Assembly (NCBI RefSeq): GCF_039543525.1
Contig: NZ_BAABJX010000051.1
Span: 13,708 to 77,707 of the forward strand
DNA: 64,000 nt
DNA from: Algivirga pacifica
GTDB lineage: Bacteria; Bacteroidota; Bacteroidia; Cytophagales; Flammeovirgaceae
Direction: 5' to 3'
In this document: positions 60,300-64,000 of the stretch, piece after piece
Layout of the letters: each line of letters opens with the position of its first letter
Position numbering within the stretch: the stretch's first letter is position 1
Made by a program: the position numbers and the translations under genes
Notes under the pieces: model-generated
What the model was told of the DNA's origin: nothing
Databases searched by the model: none
Seen by the model: only the letters and a program-made list of their open reading frames with translations

Positions 60300-60342
60300 A
60301 GGGTATATTAAACGGACACTAACCGTTTGATATACCTTTTTT
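60300..60342 (+). terminator. selO terminator, TATTAAACG type
   Basis: Arms GGTATATTAAACGG and CCGTTTGATATACC (one G-T pair) around ACACTAA, followed by six or more T, 44 bp after the selO stop. Its arms relate to those at 51426 with matching changes. TTGGAATACTGA at 60263-60274 is an orphan end of the 40067 element. Confidence 0.88.
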
Positions 60343-60458
60343 GTTGGGAGATTTTGTGGGTAAGGTAAAATCCCAAGGCTTGTTCAAAAAAACACTTTCC
60401 ATTGAAATGGAGTGATATAGCACCTTATCCTATAGTATAATGCCTTCAACTATTTTTT

Positions 60459-60583
60459 CGTAGACGATGGGTTGGAAACCCACCGCTAAGAGGATAAACC
60501 CATTAATGGGTTAAAAATGAACTCTTAAATTCCCATTTATGGGATAGATAATAACAGCGGTAGGCTTTAGCCTATCGTCTACG
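60459..60583. repeat. CGTAGACGAT mirror-slot palindrome
   Basis: Perfect arms: CGTAGACGAT (60459-60468) + ACCGCT (60482-60487) on the left pair with AGCGGT (60556-60561) + ATCGTCTACG (60574-60583). The left slot holds GGGTT-GGA-AACCC (60469-60481) and the right slot AGGCT-TT-AGCCT (60562-60573). Between the arms are CCCATTAATGGG and TCCCAT-TT-ATGGGA. A related left end is near 4850. 60584-60710 holds only the motif shared with 51601. Confidence 0.93.
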
Positions 60584-60710
60584 TAAAAATAGGACGACGT
60601 TTGGGTGAAATATAGAATTGATGGCATGGGCTGTTTTGTAAATATTGTATGCTCCTTAAAGGGAATTGCCTTATAAAGTTTTGTGATATTTCAAGATGTG
60701 TTTAAATTGA

Positions 60711-60947
60711 AAAGACGCCTATTCACAAGACAAATACTTAGTGTCAGGAGTTGTTTATGACTATGAAGATGGCACACCTCTGCTTGGAGCTACTATTCAA
60801 AAGATAAATAGCGGGAATAACGTAAGAGCATCTAAGCTATCTACTATAAATGGAGAGTTTCAAACTTATGTAGACAAGAATAGCGAAGGGTTTATAATAG
60901 AATTTATTGGTAAACTCTCAATAAAAATTAGAAATATGGAGCTATAA
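60711..60947 (+). pseudogene. Fragment of a carboxypeptidase-regulatory-like domain
   Basis: The open frame from 60711 (after a TGA) reads AYSQDKYLVSGVVYDYEDGT then PLLGATIQKIN and STINGEFQTYVDKNSEGFII. That is the start of a CarboxypepD_reg-like beta-sandwich (VSGVVYDxxxGxPLxGAT...TxxxGxF), as found at the N-terminus of TonB-dependent receptors and other exported proteins. The residues before it look like the end of a lost signal peptide. It stops after ~65 residues, so this is a truncated fragment. A GTG at 60741 could start a 68-residue product. Confidence 0.55.
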
Positions 60948-60980
60948 GAGTTTAAAAATAATTTTTTAGGTAACTTTTAT

Positions 60981-61181
60981 ATGATTGACTCCCCGTTTGC
61001 ATTTATAAGTTGGAATGAAAAAGCAACTAGAAAGGAAAAACGTCAATTCTATAAGAAAAGAAATAAGTGGATTGCTAAGTTAAAGAAGGGGATTGAGATA
61101 GAACAACCTAACGGCAAATCGCATGTTATGTATTTAATAGTAAAAAGGAATGAGCATCCTTACTTTATAATTGAAATTTAA
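60981..61181 (+). CDS. Small basic hypothetical protein
   Basis: 66 residues, rich in Lys and Arg (KATRKEKRQFYKKRNKWIAK) with a beta-like end YLIVKRNEHPYFIIEI. It could also be the 3' remnant of the interrupted gene whose fragment lies at 60711-60947, since its short distance (33 bp) and composition suit a shared origin. Not recognised. Confidence 0.4.
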   Translation: MIDSPFAFISWNEKATRKEKRQFYKKRNKWIAKLKKGIEIEQPNGKSHVMYLIVKRNEHPYFIIEI

Positions 61182-61268
61182 TACGTGTGTTAAAATTAGC
61201 TATCTTCAATTACTTGTTTAAACACTAACGTAACTGATAATAGCAATGGCGTCATAAGCAATAAAAAT

Positions 61269-61904
61269 ATGGATACTTGGCATTTAATAGAAATTAACCA
61301 CACCCAAAAGAATGCTATTCATCTTTATTGTAAAGAGGATGAAGGGGCAGTGCAAATTAGGATAACTTCTATTCTAGATGACAACGTACTTTACCTTGTA
61401 AAGGATGTATTAATTGGATCAGTGGTTGATTTGTCATTAAACCAAAACAAAGAGCCAATTGAATGGAAGTTAACTAAAAACTATCCTGAAAGTGAAAATT
61501 GGACATTTAACATGTTGGTATCCAGAGAGAGAGATGGACATCAAAATGGTATGGATTTTTTGAAGTATCACATAGCAAACGCTATGAATAAAACTCAGAA
61601 GAATAGAGGGTTTTCTAAATATGCCAAAAAGAAAATAATTGGCAAGTGGGGGAATGGTGACTCTGAACTTGTATTTGATATTTCAGGTAGATTCTTCATT
61701 AAGAAGCACAATACTAATGAGCCGGAAAGATTATTCTATATTTCGGAAGGAGATTGGAATATTAGCTCCAACATGTTAGTGGTTTGGGACAGTAATTTAA
61801 ACTCAGGTTCTCGGCAGCTCCTTGTTGATGTATTTGATGATAAATTAATTTTTCTTGGTGACCATGGGCAACTCTTTTATACTTTTGAGCGAATTATAAA
61901 TTGA
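61269..61904 (+). CDS. Hypothetical protein, lipocalin-like C-terminus
   Basis: 211 residues without a signal peptide. The C-terminal third, KKKIIGKWGNGDSELVFDIS then LFYISEGDWNISSNMLVVWDSNLN, looks like a small GxW lipocalin-like or immunity-type beta-barrel. The N-terminal half has a beta-rich segment and a helical linker (DFLKYHIANAMNKTQKNRGF). Family unknown. It follows an AT-rich 87-bp gap with an imperfect palindrome (TGTTAAA near 61187 and TTTAAACA near 61220). Confidence 0.6.
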   Translation: MDTWHLIEINHTQKNAIHLYCKEDEGAVQIRITSILDDNVLYLVKDVLIGSVVDLSLNQNKEPIEWKLTKNYPESENWTFNMLVSRERDGHQNGMDFLKYHIANAMNKTQKNRGFSKYAKKKIIGKWGNGDSELVFDISGRFFIKKHNTNEPERLFYISEGDWNISSNMLVVWDSNLNSGSRQLLVDVFDDKLIFLGDHGQLFYTFERIIN

Positions 61905-61969
61905 TAATAACATTTAAAATTCATGACTCTTTCGATTTACACCAAACGCTACCCGCAAGCTAAAAAATA

Positions 61970-62302
61970 ATGAACACAGAAGAATTTGTAAAGGCATTTC
62001 ATGAAGAAAAGCAGGATATTCTAATTGAATATCTTTCTGAAAATACTGAATCAGAAGTTGGACAATTAATCAAATCACTTAACCTGACGGACCAACAAGC
62101 TGACATAATGAAAAAAGTAGTGGATGGAATACTGACGGACACCTTTTATTCCATACTACTTGGGTTAGATGGATGCGCCTCAATTGGTAGTATACAGGAA
62201 GCTTATGTTTTAAAGGATGAAAATGGGAATCAAATCTGTGGAGGTAAGCTACAGGGAGAAATAGAAGGGTTAGCTTATGAATATTTCCACGAATCAGAAT
62301 AA
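61970..62302 (+). CDS. Hypothetical small acidic protein, immunity-like
   Basis: 110 residues, acidic and helical: MNTEEFVKAFHEEKQDILIE, LNLTDQQADIMKKVVDGILTD, FYSILLGLDGCASIGSIQEA, ending in YEYFHESE. The shape (short helical, acidic, DGILTDTFYSILLGLDG) resembles small immunity proteins of polymorphic toxin systems; this is only a resemblance. The upstream sequence ACGCTACCCGCAAGCTAAAA (61955) resembles the 52193 cassette start. Confidence 0.6.
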   Translation: MNTEEFVKAFHEEKQDILIEYLSENTESEVGQLIKSLNLTDQQADIMKKVVDGILTDTFYSILLGLDGCASIGSIQEAYVLKDENGNQICGGKLQGEIEGLAYEYFHESE

Positions 62303-62334
62303 ATGAAGCATAAAACCAATTATATTTTTTAAAC

Positions 62335-62928
62335 ATGAAAATTCAACTTGCAATATTTTTTGCTTTAGCAATACTTACCGCTTGTAACAGTCCAGTGCAA
62401 TCTTATAAGGCCCCGCAACCAACTTTAGCGGACTACCAAGTTGGCGAAAAGTGGGTCTGGAAATATAAAGGTGTAACCACGGAAGGAGAAGTACGCTCGG
62501 ATGGAGAAGATACCAGAGAGATCGTCAATGTTGATGGAGTTTTAGGTATGACCATCGGAAATGATACAGTTCCCGTTGTTGATATTGTTAAGCAGGATGA
62601 AAGTGAAACACCAAAGTACGACTGGCCGTTGCAAGTGGGTAAAAAGTGGAAGTATGAGAATAGTTGGACAAGTCAGGATGGAACAACGGGAAAGCAAAGT
62701 CAGAATGCAGAGGTTTTGTCCTATCAAGAAGAAACGGTGGAAGCCGGAACCTTCATGGCCTATACTATTCAATACACGGGTAAGATTTCGAATTCTAGAG
62801 GATATAATGCCGATGAAGAAGAGGTTTGGCTGTATACTCCGGAGTTAAAAAGCTTCATTAAGCTGACCCAGACTCAAGGTGATTTTAACTACGTAGAAGA
62901 ACTGATTGAATACTCAAAGCCTGAATAG
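62335..62928 (+). CDS. Hypothetical lipoprotein
   Basis: 197 residues. SPII signal MKIQLAIFFALAILTACNSP. The mature domain, LADYQVGEKWVWKYKGVTTE, then WPLQVGKKWKYENSWTSQDG and a VEAGTFMAYTIQYTGKISNS segment, ends with EEEVWLYTPELKSFIKLTQT. This resembles DUF3108-like beta-sandwich lipoproteins (GxxWxYxY ... EEVWxxPxLxxxIK). Function unknown. It lies 33 bp after the preceding gene and 16 bp before the VOC gene. Confidence 0.72.
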   Translation: MKIQLAIFFALAILTACNSPVQSYKAPQPTLADYQVGEKWVWKYKGVTTEGEVRSDGEDTREIVNVDGVLGMTIGNDTVPVVDIVKQDESETPKYDWPLQVGKKWKYENSWTSQDGTTGKQSQNAEVLSYQEETVEAGTFMAYTIQYTGKISNSRGYNADEEEVWLYTPELKSFIKLTQTQGDFNYVEELIEYSKPE

Positions 62929-62944
62929 AACCAAAAACTAAACT

Positions 62945-63322
62945 ATGAACTTAAATCAGATCACAGTCCCCTCATTGGATTTAACAAAATCAATTCCTTT
63001 TTATGAAAAATTAGGTCTGAAATTGATTGTGAAATCTTTACCACATTATGCACGCTTTGAATGCCCAGATGGCAACTCGACCTTTTCAATTCATCAAACG
63101 AAAGAATTACCTCAAGGAGATGGAGTTTACGTGTATTTCGAATGTGAAAACCTTGATGAACAAGTTGAGAAAATAAAACAAAGTGGAATTACATTCGATC
63201 AAGAGCCAACGGATCAGCGTTGGTTGTGGAGAGAAGCCCGATTGAAAGATGTGGATGGAAATCAACTGATATTATTTTATGCTGGAGAAAACCGACTGAA
63301 CCCGCCTTGGCGAATAGCATAG
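62945..63322 (+). CDS. VOC-family (glyoxalase-like) protein
   Basis: 125 residues, one vicinal-oxygen-chelate module: MNLNQITVPSLDLTKSIPFY at the start, FECPDGNSTFSIHQT in the middle, and the C-terminal AxLKDVDGNQLILFYAG with the metal-ligand Glu/His position replaced by Gln-Leu, so catalytic metal binding is doubtful. Such single-module proteins range from glyoxalases to antibiotic-binding proteins. Its lactoylglutathione lyase role is not supported. It follows the lipoprotein gene at 16 bp. Confidence 0.85.
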   Translation: MNLNQITVPSLDLTKSIPFYEKLGLKLIVKSLPHYARFECPDGNSTFSIHQTKELPQGDGVYVYFECENLDEQVEKIKQSGITFDQEPTDQRWLWREARLKDVDGNQLILFYAGENRLNPPWRIA

Positions 63323-63409
63323 TTCCCCCCTTGTTGATCAAACACATGTTCTAGACCTATGCATGATACATTCTTTCTATCAAAATATTCTTAGGTATTA
63401 ATAATCACA

Positions 63410-63943
63410 ATGCAAGAAACTGTCGAAAAGGAATATTCCCCCGAATATGTTAGTCGTCTCTTTGATCGAATGGCTTCCACTTATGGAGTGCTCAATTATA
63501 TTTCATCATTTGGGTTTACGGAGATTTGGAGAAAAAGGTGTATCAACAATCTTGATCTTGATCAGGATGAAAATGAAAAGATTGGTTATGATTTAATGTC
63601 AGGAATGGGGGAGTGCTTTTCTTTGATTAAAGATCAATTGCCTAACTGTGCCTTGACGGGGTTGGATATCTCCGAAACCATGACCAATAAGGCGATTGAG
63701 AATATATCTAAGAAAAGGTTGACAAAGATAGCAGTTCAACAAGAAGATGTTTTTTTCAATAGTCTGGAGTCCAATACCGCTGATTTTATCACCTCGGCAT
63801 TTGGCTTGAAGACATTTAATCATGCACAACTGCAAGCATTAGCGAAAGAAGTTTACCGTCTTTTAAAGAGTAATGGAAAGATTAGCTTTATAGAAATAAG
63901 TATCCCCAATAATAGCTTCTTAAAGCCCTTTTTTGTGTTTTAA
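63410..63943 (+). CDS. UbiE/MenG-type methyltransferase, C-terminally truncated
   Basis: 177 residues of a class I SAM methyltransferase. Visible: YVSRLFDRMASTYGVLNYIS, SAM motif IGYDLMSGMGECFSLI, motif LTGLDISETMTNKAI and ADFITSAFGLKTFNHAQLQA, then VYRLLKSNGKISFIEISIPN. Relatives continue for some 60 residues beyond PNNSFLKPFF, so the TAA at 63941-63943 cuts off the last strands. It may be a pseudogene or an unusual short form. The SAM-binding part is complete; catalysis on quinones or sterols needs the missing part. Confidence 0.75.
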   Translation: MQETVEKEYSPEYVSRLFDRMASTYGVLNYISSFGFTEIWRKRCINNLDLDQDENEKIGYDLMSGMGECFSLIKDQLPNCALTGLDISETMTNKAIENISKKRLTKIAVQQEDVFFNSLESNTADFITSAFGLKTFNHAQLQALAKEVYRLLKSNGKISFIEISIPNNSFLKPFFVF

Positions 63944-64000
63944 TGCGAATCAAGGGTAGAAATTCAGTCTAAATAAAAAAGAAAGCCATAAAGGTCTTAT

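Overview
The window reads as chromosomal DNA of a free-living Bacteroidota, most likely a Cytophagales/Flammeovirga-like marine bacterium. The reasons are moderate-to-low GC, weak Shine-Dalgarno sites, many SPII lipoproteins, an RHS tail of Bacteroidota type, a reporter-propeller/Y_Y_Y/SpoIIE hybrid, and gene types common in that phylum (DUF4199, GDYXXLXY, DUF4241). No rRNA, tRNA, CRISPR array, intact transposase or integrase was found.

Layout. 1-4.3 kb: 3' end of a BamA/TamA-type outer-membrane protein, folK, rlmD and two bcp peroxiredoxins. 4.3-7.2 kb: repeat mosaic, a coupled lipoprotein and a truncated RHS tail. 7.2-13.6 kb: ion channel, GT2 glycosyltransferase, ABC permease, SpoIIE-type phosphatase, glutamate dehydrogenase. 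13.9-25.2 kb: HMG-CoA lyase-like enzyme, comB, smpB, RluA-family synthase, sugar dehydrogenase, DUF2157/GDYXXLXY pair, CoA-disulfide-reductase/rhodanese fusion behind a Crp/Fnr-type site, GNAT. 25.4-40 kb: prolyl oligopeptidase, lipocalin-like lipoprotein, membrane protein, SdpI/SdpR-type pair with a palindromic operator, 1236-residue sensor-phosphatase, a GCS2-CBS/aspartoacylase-like operon, HI0933-family flavoprotein, lipoprotein serpin. 40.5-50 kb: tripartite efflux operon (adaptor, two RND subunits, TolC). 50.6-64 kb: accessory island of small lipoproteins and single-gene units (DUF4241, GNAT, sulfotransferase, VOC, a truncated UbiE-type methyltransferase) with SelO and DUF4199 embedded.

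The most unusual feature is the intergenic DNA. It is built from exchangeable short hairpin 'words' set in longer inverted repeats. In several elements the two outer arms pair exactly while mirrored slots in the two arms hold different, individually self-complementary words; related copies show paired changes in both arms. Tandem or palindromic words begin within 0-1 nt of the stop codon of eleven genes and sometimes supply the last codons. Separately, the accessory island has one attC-like cassette boundary (52193-52981) and a pair of 173-bp two-hairpin direct repeats (55045 and 56942).

Limits: all names come from motif recognition by eye. No database search, folding calculation or statistical test was run.
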